A DNA stretch of 64,000 nt, from NCBI RefSeq assembly GCF_012726205.1, contig NZ_JAASAE010000001.1, forward strand, positions 62,001-126,000, given 5' to 3'. The DNA comes from Rhodococcus sp. HNM0569 (GTDB taxonomy: Bacteria > Actinomycetota > Actinomycetes > Mycobacteriales > Mycobacteriaceae). Below the pieces are notes generated by a model. The model was not told the DNA's origin, made no database searches, and saw nothing but the letters and a program-made list of their open reading frames with translations. The position numbers and the translations under genes were made by a program. Each line of letters begins with the position of its first letter. Positions within the stretch are counted from its first letter, which is position 1. Positions 48,155 to 60,491 of the stretch are shown here, one piece after another.

Positions 48155-49906
48155 TCACCTGCCACTACGCAGAATGCCTGCGTCGAGCGCGAACTCGATG
48201 TTCGACAGGTGTTCCTGGTAGTCGCGCGTGAACAGCGTCGTGCCCTTGTCGTCGATCGTCACGAAGTACAGCCAGTCGCCCGGCTCGGGCGCTTCGACGG
48301 CCTGCAGCGCCGCGATGCTGGGCGACGAGATCGGTGTCGCGGGCAGCCCGGGGCTCGCATAGGTGTTCCACGGCGTGACCTCCGCGCGGTCGGCGTCGGT
48401 GGTCGCGAGTTCGGTGGTGTCGAGCGCGTAGTTGACCGTCGAATCGAACTGCAGCGCCTGACCGACCTCGAGCCGGTTGACGATGACCCGCGCGACCTTC
48501 GCGAAATCGCCCGGCAGCGCTTCGCGTTCGACGAGCGAGGCGGCGACGAGGATCTCGTAGGGCGACATCCCCACCGCCGCACCCGCGGTGCGGATCCCGG
48601 TCTTCTCGTAGCTCGCAGCACTCTCGGTGACGAGCTTGCGAAGGATCTCGAGGGGGGTGGCGGTGGGATCGAAATCCCAACTGCCCGCGGCGATCAGCCC
48701 CTCGAGCTGGCGGTCCCGGTCGGGGACGGAGGCGACCCGGTCGAGGGCCCAGTCGGGGACACCGAGTGCACTCATGTCGCCCGCGCCCGCGGCGTCGAGA
48801 TCCTGATAGGTGATGCAGGACTGCGCGCCGGGCTCGCCGATACAACTCGCTTCCGAGATGAGCGTGTAGATGCCCTTCTTCGTGGCACCGGTGTTGACGT
48901 CCACCGTGTCGTGCAGCTGGCGACCCTCCGACACCACCATCTGACCGACCCGCGAACCGGGGTCGACCAGCGCCGCGACAGCGTCGGTGCCCGAGATCTC
49001 CGTGGGCACACTGTAGAAGCCGGGCTGCATGCTGTTCATGCCGTCACTGGCCAGGGCCGCGTTGTAGAACGCGGCGCTGCTCGCCACGACATTGCGTTCG
49101 GCCATCGCCTCGGCGATCTGCTCCGCGGTGTCGCCGGGCCGCACCTCGACCACGACCTCGGGCCCACCCGGGCCCGCGTAATCGGGTGCGCTGCCGCCGC
49201 CGAGCAATGCCCGACCACCCACGAGCGCGCCCACCGCGAGAACCACGAGCACCGCGAGCGCGGCGAGGATCCTCCCCCGCCGACGGCGCGGACGCTTCTC
49301 CGGGGCCCGGCGTCGACGTCCCACGCGAGTCGGGGCAGGCCGTTCGTCGCCTGCCGCGACCGCCGGGATCACCGTCGTCTCGTAGGCGTCCTCGTCCGCC
49401 GCAAATCCGGACCGATCGCCGAAAGTCGCGTCAGCACTGTCGAATTCGTCGTCGACCTCGCGGTAGTGAGCGTCGTAGGCGAATTCGTCGTCGTAGCGGT
49501 CGTATCCGTCGTATCCCGGTTCGTCGTACCGGGCATCGGGGTAGCGGGGATCGTCCTGCGCGCCACGCGCGCTGCGGGCGTCGCCCGGATATGCCTCGAA
49601 GCCCGAGAACTCGTGCCGGCCCGCCGACACCACGTCCTCGTACCGACCGTCGTCGTAGCGACCGTCCTCGTAGCGCGCGTCGTCGTAGCGCGCGTCCCCG
49701 TAATCGATGTTCTCGTCACGGGCGTTGCGTGTCGTCTCGACCGGGTAGTGCCGCCACCCTCCCGTGTCCGTGACGTCACGGCGGCCGGCAGGGCGCACCG
49801 GCTCCCACGCCGCGGCACCGTCCACCCGATCGTCTCGATCCCGGCGGGCCCGCCGTCCGCGAGCCCGGCCGCCGTCTCCCCCGTCGCGTCGGGTGTGATC
49901 ACCCAC
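48155..49906 (-). CDS. mltG: Endolytic transglycosylase MltG with a long repeat-bearing cytoplasmic leader
   Basis: MltG (YceG) cuts nascent peptidoglycan and ends glycan strand elongation. One membrane segment (ILAALAVLVVLAVGALVGG, about residues 212-230) divides the 583-residue protein. The outer part has a LysM-like subdomain (VVVEVRPGDTAEQIAEAMAE) and the YceG catalytic region with the Glu in AASLVEREALPGDF and QFDSTVNYAL, SPGLPATPIS. The cytoplasmic part, about 205 residues, is rich in Asp, Arg and Tyr and holds five pentapeptide repeats. Start is a GTG at 49906; a later GTG (VTDTGGWRHYP) is also possible. It lies between ruvX and aroE. Confidence 0.93.
   Translation of the reverse strand: MGDHTRRDGGDGGRARGRRARRDRDDRVDGAAAWEPVRPAGRRDVTDTGGWRHYPVETTRNARDENIDYGDARYDDARYEDGRYDDGRYEDVVSAGRHEFSGFEAYPGDARSARGAQDDPRYPDARYDEPGYDGYDRYDDEFAYDAHYREVDDEFDSADATFGDRSGFAADEDAYETTVIPAVAAGDERPAPTRVGRRRRAPEKRPRRRRGRILAALAVLVVLAVGALVGGRALLGGGSAPDYAGPGGPEVVVEVRPGDTAEQIAEAMAERNVVASSAAFYNAALASDGMNSMQPGFYSVPTEISGTDAVAALVDPGSRVGQMVVSEGRQLHDTVDVNTGATKKGIYTLISEASCIGEPGAQSCITYQDLDAAGAGDMSALGVPDWALDRVASVPDRDRQLEGLIAAGSWDFDPTATPLEILRKLVTESAASYEKTGIRTAGAAVGMSPYEILVAASLVEREALPGDFAKVARVIVNRLEVGQALQFDSTVNYALDTTELATTDADRAEVTPWNTYASPGLPATPISSPSIAALQAVEAPEPGDWLYFVTIDDKGTTLFTRDYQEHLSNIEFALDAGILRSGR
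49631..49705 (-). repeat. mltG: Five 15-bp tandem units inside mltG
   Basis: Five consecutive 15-bp units (49631, 49646, 49661, 49676, 49691), most ending CGTCGTAGCG or CCTCGTAGCG on the + strand. They encode the in-frame pentapeptide series D-A/G-R-Y-D/E (DARYDDARYEDGRYDDGRYE). Such an array could change length between strains by slippage. Confidence 0.8.
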
Positions 49907-49972
49907 GGGCGGCTCCCGCTCGGGGAACCCGGACTTCGACAGTTCGGTCTCCGACGCCTGCTGCCACCGCGT

Positions 49973-50509
49973 TCACCGATCCGCTCCCGACTGCCCCATC
50001 GACTCGCTCCGCTCGTCTTCCGACTTCCCCGTCGACTCGCTTCGCTCGTCGAGCCAACCTTGCAAGATGGCCACCGCAGCGGCTTGATCTATCACCGCCC
50101 GCTGGCCTTTCGCCGCGACGCCGCTCTCTCGCAACGCACGCGACGCGGTCACCGTAGTGAACCGTTCGTCGGCCAACCGTACCGGTACCGGGTCGATCGC
50201 TCGCGACAGCCGTTTGGCGAAGGCCGCGGCGGTGCTGGCGGCCTTGCCGCGCTCACCGGTGAGAGTGCGAGGTAGACCCACGACGACCTCGACAGCCTCG
50301 TATTCGTGCACGAGTGCGACGATGCGCCGCAGATCGGGCGCGTCGGGGCCCCGGTCCTTCGCACGCGGCACCGTTTCGACGGGCGTCGCGAGAATGCCGT
50401 CCGGGTCGGACGAGGCGATGCCGATCCGGACGCTGCCGACGTCGACAGCGAGCCTGCGGCCACGCCCCGGGTCGTTCTCGCCGGGGCGGTCGACCTCGGC
50501 GTGCGCCAC
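49973..50509 (-). CDS. ruvX: Putative pre-16S rRNA nuclease / Holliday junction resolvase-like protein (YqgF)
   Basis: A small RNase H-fold nuclease. The 178-residue product has [16 protein letters not shown] (first catalytic Asp) near residue 20, [14 protein letters not shown] near residue 75 and [13 protein letters not shown] (catalytic Glu), then [15 protein letters not shown] (last Asp). After the fold comes a polar tail with an 11-residue duplication (ERSES-G-S twice) made by a 33-bp direct repeat. GTG start at 50509, just past the alaS stop at 50512. The alaS-ruvX-mltG-aroE order is conserved in actinobacteria. Confidence 0.94.
   Translation of the reverse strand: MAHAEVDRPGENDPGRGRRLAVDVGSVRIGIASSDPDGILATPVETVPRAKDRGPDAPDLRRIVALVHEYEAVEVVVGLPRTLTGERGKAASTAAAFAKRLSRAIDPVPVRLADERFTTVTASRALRESGVAAKGQRAVIDQAAAVAILQGWLDERSESTGKSEDERSESMGQSGADR
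49988..50053 (-). repeat. ruvX: 33-bp tandem duplication at the 3' end of ruvX
   Basis: Units at 49988-50020 and 50021-50053 match at most positions and share GACTCGCTYCGCTCGTC, coding on the minus strand for the DERSES motif. The repeat lies beyond the conserved nuclease fold, so it looks like a short sequence added to the end of the gene. Confidence 0.75.
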
Positions 50510-50511
50510 GA

Positions 50512-53184
50512 TCAGCGGCCCTCGGCGATCTCGGCGACCCGCGCGCGCACCGCGTCGAGCGCGGCGTCGACGCCGCCGAGGTCGGACCCGGCGCCCTGCG
50601 CCATGTCGCCCTTGCCGCCGCCGCGGCCACCGATCTTGGGCCCGAATGCGGACACGAGCTCCCCGGCCTCGACCCCGAGATCCTGTGCGGCCTTGTTCGC
50701 GGCGACGACGAACGGCACCTTGCCGTCCGCGTCACCGAGCAGCACCACGACGGCCGGGTCGGTACCGAGCCTGCCGCGCACGTCCGCGACGAGCGAACGA
50801 AGGTCGCCCACACCGACGCCGGCGGGTGCCTTGTCGGCGACGAGCCGCACCGCACCCACGCGCTGCGCCTTGCTCGCGAACTCGCTCGCCGCCGCCAGGA
50901 CGGCCTTCGCGCGGGTCTGTTCGAGTTCCTTCTCGGCGACCCGGAGCCGGTCGACGAGCGCCTCGACGCGCGCGGGAACCTCGTCGGCGGGGACCTTGAG
51001 CGACGACGACAGGCCGGCGAGCAGTGCGCGTTCCTTCGCGAGGTGCTTGTACGAGTCGAGACCGACGTAGGCCTCGACACGGCGCACACCCGAGCCGACC
51101 GACTGCTCGCCGAGGAGAGTCACCTGACCGATCTGTGCGGACGACCCGACGTGCGTACCGCCGCACAACTCCATCGAGAACGGGCCGCCGATCTCGACGA
51201 CACGGACCTCGTCGCCGTAGTTCTCCCCGAACAGGGCCATCGCGCCCATCTTCTTGGCCTTGTCGAGGTCGGTGACGAAGGTGTTGACCGCGTAGTCCGC
51301 GGCGACGGCCTCGTTGGCGACGACCTCGATGTCCTGCTTCTGCTGCTCGGTGAGCGCGCCCTGCCACGAGAAGTCGAAGCGCAGGTAGCCGGGCTTGTTG
51401 AGCGAACCCGCCTGGACCGCATTGGGTCCGAGCACCTGACGCAGGGCAGCGTGCACCATGTGGGTGCCCGAGTGGCCCTGTGTCGCGCCCTTGCGCCAGT
51501 CGGCGTCGACCGAAGCGAGGACGGTGTCGCCCTCGGTGATCTGCCCCTCGGCGACGGTCACCTTGTGCACCCACAGCTTCCTGGCGATCTTCTGCACATC
51601 GCCCACCCGCGCGCGCATGCCTGCCGCAGTGATCGTGCCGGTGTCGGCGATCTGGCCACCCGCCTCGGCGTAGAGGGGGCTGCGGTCGAGGATGACCTCG
51701 ACGTCCTCGCCCGCTGCGGCGGTGGGCACCCGCACGCCCCCCTTGACGAGCGCCAGCACGGTGGCTTCGCTCACGAACTCTTCGAAACCGGTGAACTCGG
51801 TGGGGCCGCGGTCGACGAGTTCCTTGTAGATGCTGAGGTCGGCGTGCGCGTGCTTGCGGGCCTGCGCGTCTTCCTTCGCACGCTTGCGCTGCTCGGCCAT
51901 GAGCGTTCGGAATCCCGCTTCGTCGACCGTGAGCCCCGCCTCGGCTGCCATCTCGAGGGTGAGGTCGATCGGGAACCCGTAGGTGTCGTGCAGAGTGAAC
52001 GCCTCGGTGCCGCCGATGACCGTGGCACCCGACGCCTTGACCGCGTCGGCCGCGCCCTCGAACAGCTTCGACCCCGACGCCAGGGTTTTGAGGAAGGCGG
52101 TCTCCTCGCCGACCGCGACATTCGAGATGCGCGCGAAATCGGTGTCGAGGACCGGATACGACTGCGCCATCGTGTCGCGCACGACGGTCATGAACTCGAG
52201 CATGCTGGGCCGATCGGCGCCGAGGAGCTTCGCGGACCGCACGATGCGGCGCAGCAGGCGCCGCAGCACGTACCCGCGGCCGTCGTTGCCGGGGTTGACG
52301 CCGTCGGCGATGAGCATCGCGGCGGTGCGCGCGTGATCGGCGATGACACGGAATCGCACGTCGTCCTCGTGCTTCGCGCCGTACGCGCGGCCGGACAGTT
52401 CCTCGGCCTTCGCGATCACGGGACGCACGAGGTCCGTCTCGTACACATTGTCGACGCCCTGCAACAGGAACGCGACACGCTCGATGCCGAGTCCGGTGTC
52501 GATGTTCTGCTTCGGCAGGGGGCCGAGGATCTCGAAGCTGTCCTTGCCGGTGCCCTCGCCGCGCTCGTTCTGCATGAAGACGAGATTCCAGATCTCCAGG
52601 TAGCGGTCCTCGTCCGCCTCGGGGCCGCCGTCGACGCCGTACTCGGGGCCGCGGTCGTAGTAGATCTCGGAGCACGGACCGCACGGACCGGGGATGCCCA
52701 TCGACCAGTAGTTGTCGGCCATGCCGCGGCGCTGGATGCGCTCCTCGGGGATGCCGATCTCGTCGTGCCAGATGGCGTGCGCCTCGTCGTCGTCGAGGTA
52801 CACGGTCACCCACAGCCGCTCCGGGTCGAAGCCGTAGCCGCCGTCGTCCTGGGACGACGTCAGCAGCGTCCAGGCGTGCTCGATCGCGCCCTGCTTGAAG
52901 TAGTCGCCGAAGCTGAAGTTGCCCGCCATCTGGAAGAACGTGTTGTGACGGGTCGTGACGCCGACGTTTTCGATGTCACCGGTGCGCACACACTTCTGCA
53001 CGCTCGTCGCGGTGTCGTAGGGCGGGGTCTGCTGGCCGAGGAAGTACGGCTTGAACTGGACCATGCCCGCGTTGACGAACAGCAGGTTCGGATCGTCGAG
53101 GATCAGCGACGCGCTCGGCACCTCGGTGTGCCCCGACTTGACGAAGTGGTCGAGGAAGCGCCTGCGAATCTCGTGGGTCTGCAC
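50512..53184 (-). CDS. alaS: Alanyl-tRNA synthetase
   Basis: The 890-residue class II synthetase charges tRNA-Ala. The catalytic core begins [22 protein letters not shown] and includes [20 protein letters not shown] and [18 protein letters not shown] (key: [15 protein letters not shown]). The editing domain has [12 protein letters not shown] and the zinc motif [17 protein letters not shown]-terminal coiled coil and Gly-rich [17 protein letters not shown] domain end the protein. The GTG at 53184 matches the family start; AAGGA lies 9 bases upstream. In the 206-bp leader (53185-53390) I see two 16-bp near-copies of CTGTCTCGYGGGTGGC 20 bases apart and the terminator of the gene upstream. Confidence 0.97.
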   Translation of the reverse strand: MQTHEIRRRFLDHFVKSGHTEVPSASLILDDPNLLFVNAGMVQFKPYFLGQQTPPYDTATSVQKCVRTGDIENVGVTTRHNTFFQMAGNFSFGDYFKQGAIEHAWTLLTSSQDDGGYGFDPERLWVTVYLDDDEAHAIWHDEIGIPEERIQRRGMADNYWSMGIPGPCGPCSEIYYDRGPEYGVDGGPEADEDRYLEIWNLVFMQNERGEGTGKDSFEILGPLPKQNIDTGLGIERVAFLLQGVDNVYETDLVRPVIAKAEELSGRAYGAKHEDDVRFRVIADHARTAAMLIADGVNPGNDGRGYVLRRLLRRIVRSAKLLGADRPSMLEFMTVVRDTMAQSYPVLDTDFARISNVAVGEETAFLKTLASGSKLFEGAADAVKASGATVIGGTEAFTLHDTYGFPIDLTLEMAAEAGLTVDEAGFRTLMAEQRKRAKEDAQARKHAHADLSIYKELVDRGPTEFTGFEEFVSEATVLALVKGGVRVPTAAAGEDVEVILDRSPLYAEAGGQIADTGTITAAGMRARVGDVQKIARKLWVHKVTVAEGQITEGDTVLASVDADWRKGATQGHSGTHMVHAALRQVLGPNAVQAGSLNKPGYLRFDFSWQGALTEQQKQDIEVVANEAVAADYAVNTFVTDLDKAKKMGAMALFGENYGDEVRVVEIGGPFSMELCGGTHVGSSAQIGQVTLLGEQSVGSGVRRVEAYVGLDSYKHLAKERALLAGLSSSLKVPADEVPARVEALVDRLRVAEKELEQTRAKAVLAAASEFASKAQRVGAVRLVADKAPAGVGVGDLRSLVADVRGRLGTDPAVVVLLGDADGKVPFVVAANKAAQDLGVEAGELVSAFGPKIGGRGGGKGDMAQGAGSDLGGVDAALDAVRARVAEIAEGR

Positions 53185-53367
53185 GTCGATGATCCTTATT
53201 GTCTGTCTCGTGGGTGGCTGTTCTGTCTCGCGGGTGGCCGGCAGGCGTCGTGAACGGCGACCCGCGGGGCGGGTCGGCTCGCGGCGGACTCCGTGCGTGC
53301 AGCCGCCTGTCCGCATTGTGGGCACGGCACGACACGCCGTAGTCAAGCTTAACCGTCCGGCCGGCGT

Positions 53368-53385
53368 GCGACCGGAGCCGGTCGC
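53368..53385 (-). terminator. Terminator of the maleylpyruvate-isomerase-fold gene
   Basis: GCGACCG (53368-53374), loop GAGC, CGGTCGC (53379-53385): a perfect 7-bp stem starting 5 bases past the stop at 53391, extended by nearby CCGGCG/CGGG pairs. It separates that gene from alaS. Confidence 0.6.
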
Positions 53386-53390
53386 CGGGC

Positions 53391-54011
53391 TCACACGACC
53401 GAGAAGCCTGCGGGCAGCGGCGCACGCCCCGTGAGCGCTCGGAGCAGCGAGTTCGTGTGACCGCCGAGCGCGGCGACCCGGACCGCGAGGTTCGTCGCGG
53501 TGTCCGCGACAGGTTCAGGGAGGGTGATCTCGACGCCGATCGCCGCACCGAGGTCGAGCGAGTGCACCGCGAGCTCGAACGTGCGGGTCGGCAGGTACCG
53601 GGACAGCCGCATCCCGCCCGCGGGGGTGTGCACGATGCGGTCGCCGTCGAGTTCGGTGACGAGGGTCGCCGCGCGGCGCGCATACTCCTCGAGCGTGCGT
53701 ACGGGATCGGCGCCGAGCGCGACCCCCGCCTCGACCCCCCGCTCGGTGGCGGCCGCGCTGTGGGCCACCGTGGCGATCGCCCGGTAGTAGGCGGCGGCCG
53801 AGCCGACGTCCACCTCGAGCGCGGCCGTCGCAGCGTAGTCGACGACGGTCGTGAGCGACCGTCCCGCGTGGCCGACGAGCGAGCGCACGCTCCACTCCCC
53901 CAGTCCGGGGCGTTCCCACGCGTCGTCGGGCACCCGTCGCGCCGTGGCGAGCAGCAGGTCCGCGCCCGCCACGAACGCCGCGACGGGATCGGCGAGCTCG
54001 GGCGAGGTCAT
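53391..54011 (-). CDS. Maleylpyruvate isomerase / DinB-fold family protein
   Basis: A 206-residue four-helix-bundle protein of the MDMPI/DinB type, probably using mycothiol in actinobacteria. Features are a first helix ending [25 protein letters not shown], where the metal-ligand His of the family sits, [13 protein letters not shown] with a second His, and a C-terminal small domain ([18 protein letters not shown]). Reaction and substrate are not known. The ATG at 54011 is chosen; a GTG a few codons upstream is possible. It lies 52 bases downstream of rarA and has its own terminator. Confidence 0.82.
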   Translation of the reverse strand: MTSPELADPVAAFVAGADLLLATARRVPDDAWERPGLGEWSVRSLVGHAGRSLTTVVDYAATAALEVDVGSAAAYYRAIATVAHSAAATERGVEAGVALGADPVRTLEEYARRAATLVTELDGDRIVHTPAGGMRLSRYLPTRTFELAVHSLDLGAAIGVEITLPEPVADTATNLAVRVAALGGHTNSLLRALTGRAPLPAGFSVV

Positions 54012-54063
54012 CGCACACCCCCGTACAGTCGCGCCCGACACCGTCGGGCTCCTGGTGGCGACG

Positions 54064-55458
54064 CTACCGCCGGCCCCGCACGATGGCGCGCAGTTTGCCG
54101 AGCCGTTCGCGGATACCACGCTCGGCGCCGTGGTTCGTGGGCTCGTAGTAGTCGATGCCGACGAGCTCGTCGGGCGGGTACTGCTGCGGCAGCACGCCGT
54201 CGGGATGGTCGTGCGGGTATCGGTAGCCGACGGCGTTGCCGAGTTGCTGCGCGCCCGAGTAGTGGCCGTCGCGCAGATGCGGAGGAACCAGTCCGGCCTT
54301 GCCCGCTGCGACGTCGGCCATCGCGGCACCGATCGCCGACACGACGCCGGGCGATTTGGGTGCGGTCGCGAGATGGATCGTCGCCTGTGCGAGCGCGAGC
54401 CGCGCTTCGGGCATTCCGATCAGCTGCACGGCCTGCGCCGCGGCCGTCGCCGTCTGCAATGCGGTGGGATCGGCCATGCCGATGTCCTCGCTCGCGTGGA
54501 CGACGAGCCTGCGCGCGATGAACCGCGGATCCTCGCCCGCGGTGATCATGCGGGCGAGGTAGTGCAGCGCGGCGTCGACATCCGAGCCGCGGATCGACTT
54601 GATGAACGCACTGATGACGTCGTAGTGCTGGTCGCCGTCGCGGTCGTAGCGGACCGCGGCCTTGTCGACGCTCGCCTCGACCGTTTCGAGATCGATCGTG
54701 ACCGGCCGGTCCGGGGCGTCGTGGTCGCCCTGCGCGGCGTCTGCCGCCGCCTCGAGCGCGGTGAGCGCACGTCGCGCGTCGCCCGCCGCGAGCCGGACGA
54801 GGTGTTCACGGGCGTCGTCGGCGAGTACGACGGTGCCGGCAAGGCCCCGTTCGTCCGTGCACGCGCGGCCCAGCAGTTCGCGGATGTCGTCGCTCGTGAG
54901 CGACTGCAACTGCAGCACGAGCGAACGCGACAGCAACGGGGACACCACGGAGAAGGACGGGTTCTCGGTGGTGGCCGCGACGAGCAGCACGATCCGGTTC
55001 TCGACGGCCGCGAGCAGCGCGTCCTGCTGAGTCTTGGAGAACCGGTGGACCTCGTCGATGAACAACACGGTCTGTTCGCCGCCGAGCAGACGGCGCCGAG
55101 CGAGCTCGATGACGCCGCGCACTTCCTTGACGCCCGCCGACAGCGCCGACAGCGCCTCGAACCGTCTGCCCGTGGCACCCGAGATCAGCGAGGCGAGGGT
55201 CGTCTTGCCGGTGCCGGGCGGGCCGTACAGCAGCACCGACGCGGCGCCCGAACCCTCGACGAGGCGGCGCAGCGGCGCACCCGGCCCGAGCAGATGCGAC
55301 TGGCCCAGCACCTCGCCGAGCGTGCGCGGCCGCATCCGTACCGCGAGCGGCGCACGGGGGTCGACACGGTCGGGGGCGGCGGGCGGCGCCGACGACGCCG
55401 GCTCGGCCGATTCGGTCTCGAACAGGCCCGCCGACTCGGTTTCGAACAACTCGCTCAC
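54064..55458 (-). CDS. rarA: Replication-associated recombination protein A (RarA/MgsA AAA+ ATPase)
   Basis: A AAA+ ATPase that acts at stalled forks. The 464-residue product has [17 protein letters not shown], Walker [18 protein letters not shown] near residue 80, Walker [21 protein letters not shown], sensor 1 [12 protein letters not shown] and the C-terminal tetramerisation region with [10 protein letters not shown] and [12 protein letters not shown]. The first residues carry an 8-residue duplication ([16 protein letters not shown]) from a 24-bp tandem repeat at about 55407-55454. Start is the GTG at 55458. It is divergent from the PhoD-like gene. Confidence 0.94.
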   Translation of the reverse strand: MSELFETESAGLFETESAEPASSAPPAAPDRVDPRAPLAVRMRPRTLGEVLGQSHLLGPGAPLRRLVEGSGAASVLLYGPPGTGKTTLASLISGATGRRFEALSALSAGVKEVRGVIELARRRLLGGEQTVLFIDEVHRFSKTQQDALLAAVENRIVLLVAATTENPSFSVVSPLLSRSLVLQLQSLTSDDIRELLGRACTDERGLAGTVVLADDAREHLVRLAAGDARRALTALEAAADAAQGDHDAPDRPVTIDLETVEASVDKAAVRYDRDGDQHYDVISAFIKSIRGSDVDAALHYLARMITAGEDPRFIARRLVVHASEDIGMADPTALQTATAAAQAVQLIGMPEARLALAQATIHLATAPKSPGVVSAIGAAMADVAAGKAGLVPPHLRDGHYSGAQQLGNAVGYRYPHDHPDGVLPQQYPPDELVGIDYYEPTNHGAERGIRERLGKLRAIVRGRR

Positions 55459-55609
55459 CGGTCCGACGGTACCCGCAGGCCGCGACACGTCCCGCCGCGG
55501 TGACACGCACCCCATCGACGGGTACGGCACCGGCGAACGGTGCATGAACAGTACGAAGCTCGCGGCGTGGACGCTTGAACAGAAGACCGGTACACGGTCG
55601 GATCGACAC

Positions 55610-57277
55610 GTGCCCGCATCGCAGCCCCGCTCACCGTCTCCCGTCCGCGCACGCACCGCCGTGTCCCGCCGCACACTGCTGCGTTCGGCGACTCTGACCG
55701 GTGCCCTCGTGTGGGCCGCCCCCGCACTCGCGCATGCCGCCGAACCGGTGTTCGCGCACGGTGTCGCGTCGGGCGATCCCCTGCCCGACGCGGTGGTGCT
55801 GTGGACGCGCGTGACACCGTCGCCCGACGCCACCCCCGGCTCGGGCCGCGGCGACGCGGTCGACGTCGAGTGGGCGGTCTCGCGGGACGAGGCGTTCACC
55901 GAGGTCGTCGCGAACGGCCGCGTCACGGCGGGTCCGTCACGCGATCACACCGTCTCGGTGGACGTCGACGGGCTCGCACCGGCCACCACGTACTTCTACC
56001 GGTTCGCGTGCCGCGGCACGGTCAGTGCGGTCGGACGGACCAGGACGACGGCCGCGCCGGGCACGACTCCGGAACGACTGCGATTCGGAGTCGCATCGTG
56101 TTCGAACTGGGAAGCCGGATTCTTCGCCGCCTACCGGCATCTCGCGGCGCGCGACGACCTCGACGCCGTCGTCCACCTGGGCGACTACCTGTACGAGTAC
56201 GCGCGCGGCGGCTACGCGGGCAGGCACGGTGCCGTGCGTCCACACGAGCCGGCCCACGAGATCGTGAGCCTGGCCGACTACCGCATCCGGCACGCGCAGT
56301 ACAAGACCGATCCGGACCTGCAGGCACTGCACGCACGGGTGCCGTGGATCGTGACGTGGGACGACCACGAGAGCGCGAACGACGCCTACGCGGGTGGAGC
56401 GGAGAACCACGATCCGGCGACCGAGGGCGCGTGGGCGGACCGCCGGGCGGCCGCACTGCAGGCATATCTCGAGTGGATGCCCGTGCGGACCGCGGGCAGC
56501 GCGGGCGACGTGCATCTGTACCGGCGGTTCCGGTTCGGCGACCTCGCGGAACTGTCGATGCTCGACCTGCGCAGCTACCGCGACCGGCAGGTGCCCGCCC
56601 TCGCGGGCGCATTCGTCGACGCGCCGGACCGGTCGATCACGGGCCCCGCGCAGATGGAATGGCTGATCGGCACCGTCACGACCACGTCCGCGCTGTGGAA
56701 CCTGATCGGCAATCCGGTGATGATCGCACCGCTCGCGCTGCCTCCGCTCGAGCCCGACGAGACACGTGCCCTGACCGAACTGACCGGGATCCCGGAGCAC
56801 GGCGTACCGGTCAACGCCGACCAGTGGGATGGCTACGCCGCGGACCGCGCCCGCTTGTTCGACGCCCTCGCGGGCGCCGGGCGCGCCGACACCGTGTTCC
56901 TCACGGGCGACATCCATTCGAGCTGGTGCGCGGACCTGCCCCTGGATCCCGCGGCCTATCCCGCGAGCCCGGTGGTCGGCACCGAGATGGTGGTGACGTC
57001 GGTGACGTCGAAGAATTTCGACGAGATCCTCGGCACACCACCGCGCAGCACCTCGGTGGGTATCGAGGCCGCCGTGACCGCGGTCAACCGGCACATCCGC
57101 TGGACCGAACTCGACTCGCACGGCTACGGGGTGTTCGAGGTGACCGCGCAGGCCGCGCAGATGGACTGGTTCTTCGTCGACGACCCGACCGACCCCGCGG
57201 CGGGCGTGCGGGTAGGGGCGAGCATGCGCGTGCCCCGCGGCGCGGGACGCGTCGAGCCTGCCGCTCCCCTCGGCTGA
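55610..57277 (+). CDS. PhoD-like alkaline phosphatase, Tat-exported
   Basis: A calcium/iron phosphatase or phosphodiesterase of the PhoD family, 555 residues from the GTG at 55610. It has a twin-arginine signal ([25 protein letters not shown]). Then comes an N-terminal Fn3-like domain ([21 protein letters not shown]) and the catalytic domain with [38 protein letters not shown] and [10 protein letters not shown]. An in-frame ATG at 55544 would add 22 residues, but its codons are poor in G/C at third positions and a TTGAAC-17-TCGGAT promoter-like pair lies there. It ends 6 bases before the converging kinase-like gene. Confidence 0.9.
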   Translation: MPASQPRSPSPVRARTAVSRRTLLRSATLTGALVWAAPALAHAAEPVFAHGVASGDPLPDAVVLWTRVTPSPDATPGSGRGDAVDVEWAVSRDEAFTEVVANGRVTAGPSRDHTVSVDVDGLAPATTYFYRFACRGTVSAVGRTRTTAAPGTTPERLRFGVASCSNWEAGFFAAYRHLAARDDLDAVVHLGDYLYEYARGGYAGRHGAVRPHEPAHEIVSLADYRIRHAQYKTDPDLQALHARVPWIVTWDDHESANDAYAGGAENHDPATEGAWADRRAAALQAYLEWMPVRTAGSAGDVHLYRRFRFGDLAELSMLDLRSYRDRQVPALAGAFVDAPDRSITGPAQMEWLIGTVTTTSALWNLIGNPVMIAPLALPPLEPDETRALTELTGIPEHGVPVNADQWDGYAADRARLFDALAGAGRADTVFLTGDIHSSWCADLPLDPAAYPASPVVGTEMVVTSVTSKNFDEILGTPPRSTSVGIEAAVTAVNRHIRWTELDSHGYGVFEVTAQAAQMDWFFVDDPTDPAAGVRVGASMRVPRGAGRVEPAAPLG

Positions 57278-57283
57278 CGCCGG

Positions 57284-58408
57284 TCAGTCCGCCAGCCGCG
57301 CCGCCACCTCGGTGGCGTGATGCGCCACGGCGGCGTTGCCCGCACGCTCGGCCGACATCGCGACCTGCGCCCAGCGGCGCTGCAGCGCCTCGATGCGCGG
57401 AACCGACAACGTGTGGTCGCGCACCGCGGCGACTCGCTCCCCCTCACCGGGCAGGAACATCCACGTGCTGAACCACACCCAGATGAGCTCGGCTTCGGCC
57501 AGGCGCGCCGCGAGCACGTCGTCGTCGGCGAGCGCGGGCCACATACCGACGACCTCCGCGCGCCACGCGTCGGCCATCGCGTCCGCCCGCTCCTGCGACA
57601 GCTCGATGCTGCACAGACACCCGGGGAACGAGACACGCGCGTACGCGATGTCGAGCAGCGCATCGCGGAAGCCGCCCCACTCGTAGTCGAGGAACCGGAC
57701 ACCCTCGTCGTTGACGATGATGTTGTCCGGGCACAGGTCGGCCGAACTGAACGCACGGAAGCCGCCGCTGCGGAAGAGCTTCGCCGCGCGCGACGCGACC
57801 GCGCGCACCTCGTCCGACACCGTCACGCCGAGCATGTCGGACAGCAGCTGCGGCACCGACTCGACTGCGGCGTCCACCTGCGACGCGATCGCGTCGTCGT
57901 AGTGCGCGACCTCGGCGCGGCGCAGCAGCGCCGTGAAGTCCTCCTCACGCCCCACGGTGGCTGCGTGCATACGGCCGAGCGCCTGCGCCATCGCCATCAG
58001 CGTGTTGGTGACCGTGTCGTGGTCGGACTTGCCGACGAGCTCCGCGAACGGAGTCGAGTCGCCGAGGTCGGTGAGCACCAGCAGCCGCGACGGCAGATCG
58101 GATGCGAGCAACTCGGCTCCCGGCCTGCTCTCGGTGGCGAGCGCGGTAGCGAACTGGTAGCTCACGACCTCGCGGAGGAAAGCGTTCTCGGACCCCTGCG
58201 CTTCGACGGCCCCGTACTGCTTGAGCACGAGGGTGCGTGGCAGCGAGAAAGGATTCTCCGCGACACGCACGCGCAGCACGATCGTGCGGCCGCTCCCCCC
58301 GAGGTCGATCGGATCCACCAATGTCACCGTTGCCCCGGTTCGGCGCGTGAGCAACCTCTCGGCTGCGGCGACTACCTCTGAAACGGGGTCTGCCAGTATC
58401 GCGGTCAT
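57284..58408 (-). CDS. APH-fold phosphotransferase (aminoglycoside phosphotransferase family)
   Basis: A 374-residue kinase-like protein. The N-lobe has the ATP-site Lys in RTLVLKQYGAVEA. The catalytic loop reads FSSADLCPDNIIVND, where the usual HxD His is Ser but the catalytic Asp and the metal-ligand Asn stay, and the DFG-equivalent is VRFLDYEWGGFRDALLDIAY. Many such proteins are not drug kinases; the substrate here is unknown. ATG at 58408 or the GTG just before it. Its stop and the phoD-like stop face each other in CTGAC-GCCG-GTCAG (57274-57287). Confidence 0.85.
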   Translation of the reverse strand: MTAILADPVSEVVAAAERLLTRRTGATVTLVDPIDLGGSGRTIVLRVRVAENPFSLPRTLVLKQYGAVEAQGSENAFLREVVSYQFATALATESRPGAELLASDLPSRLLVLTDLGDSTPFAELVGKSDHDTVTNTLMAMAQALGRMHAATVGREEDFTALLRRAEVAHYDDAIASQVDAAVESVPQLLSDMLGVTVSDEVRAVASRAAKLFRSGGFRAFSSADLCPDNIIVNDEGVRFLDYEWGGFRDALLDIAYARVSFPGCLCSIELSQERADAMADAWRAEVVGMWPALADDDVLAARLAEAELIWVWFSTWMFLPGEGERVAAVRDHTLSVPRIEALQRRWAQVAMSAERAGNAAVAHHATEVAARLAD

Positions 58409-58521
58409 CACGATCCAACCTACCTGCAGATCGCCGTGAACAGGCGCTCACATGCCGAGTCTTGTCGATTCCGAGACCATGGACGAGCTCCCGGTCACGA
58501 CCCGAACCGACGCGGGCTACG

Positions 58522-60342
<1,821 letters not shown>

Positions 60343-60491
60343 GGGATTCCTTTCGGGGAAAGTCGGGCGGGATAGTCCGTTGCCTGCGATATTACGGAGC
60401 GGGCCGGTGTGAGACGAAACGCATGCCCGCATCCGGGCTCGTGGCTCCGCCACACGGCACGGGATGCACGCGCAGAAGGGACTCCGCCGCA

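Noticed and set aside
50314-53253. A 979-codon open frame on the + strand opposite alaS
   Set aside because: Shadow of alaS with the same antisense composition; no start signal and no domain.
53185-53390. T-box leader for alaS
   Set aside because: No specifier-stem or T-box sequence seen; the region has only a short direct repeat and the neighbour's terminator.
57284-58408. Antibiotic resistance kinase
   Set aside because: The APH fold is shared by many metabolic and unknown kinases; the HxD His is Ser and nothing in the context points to drug resistance.
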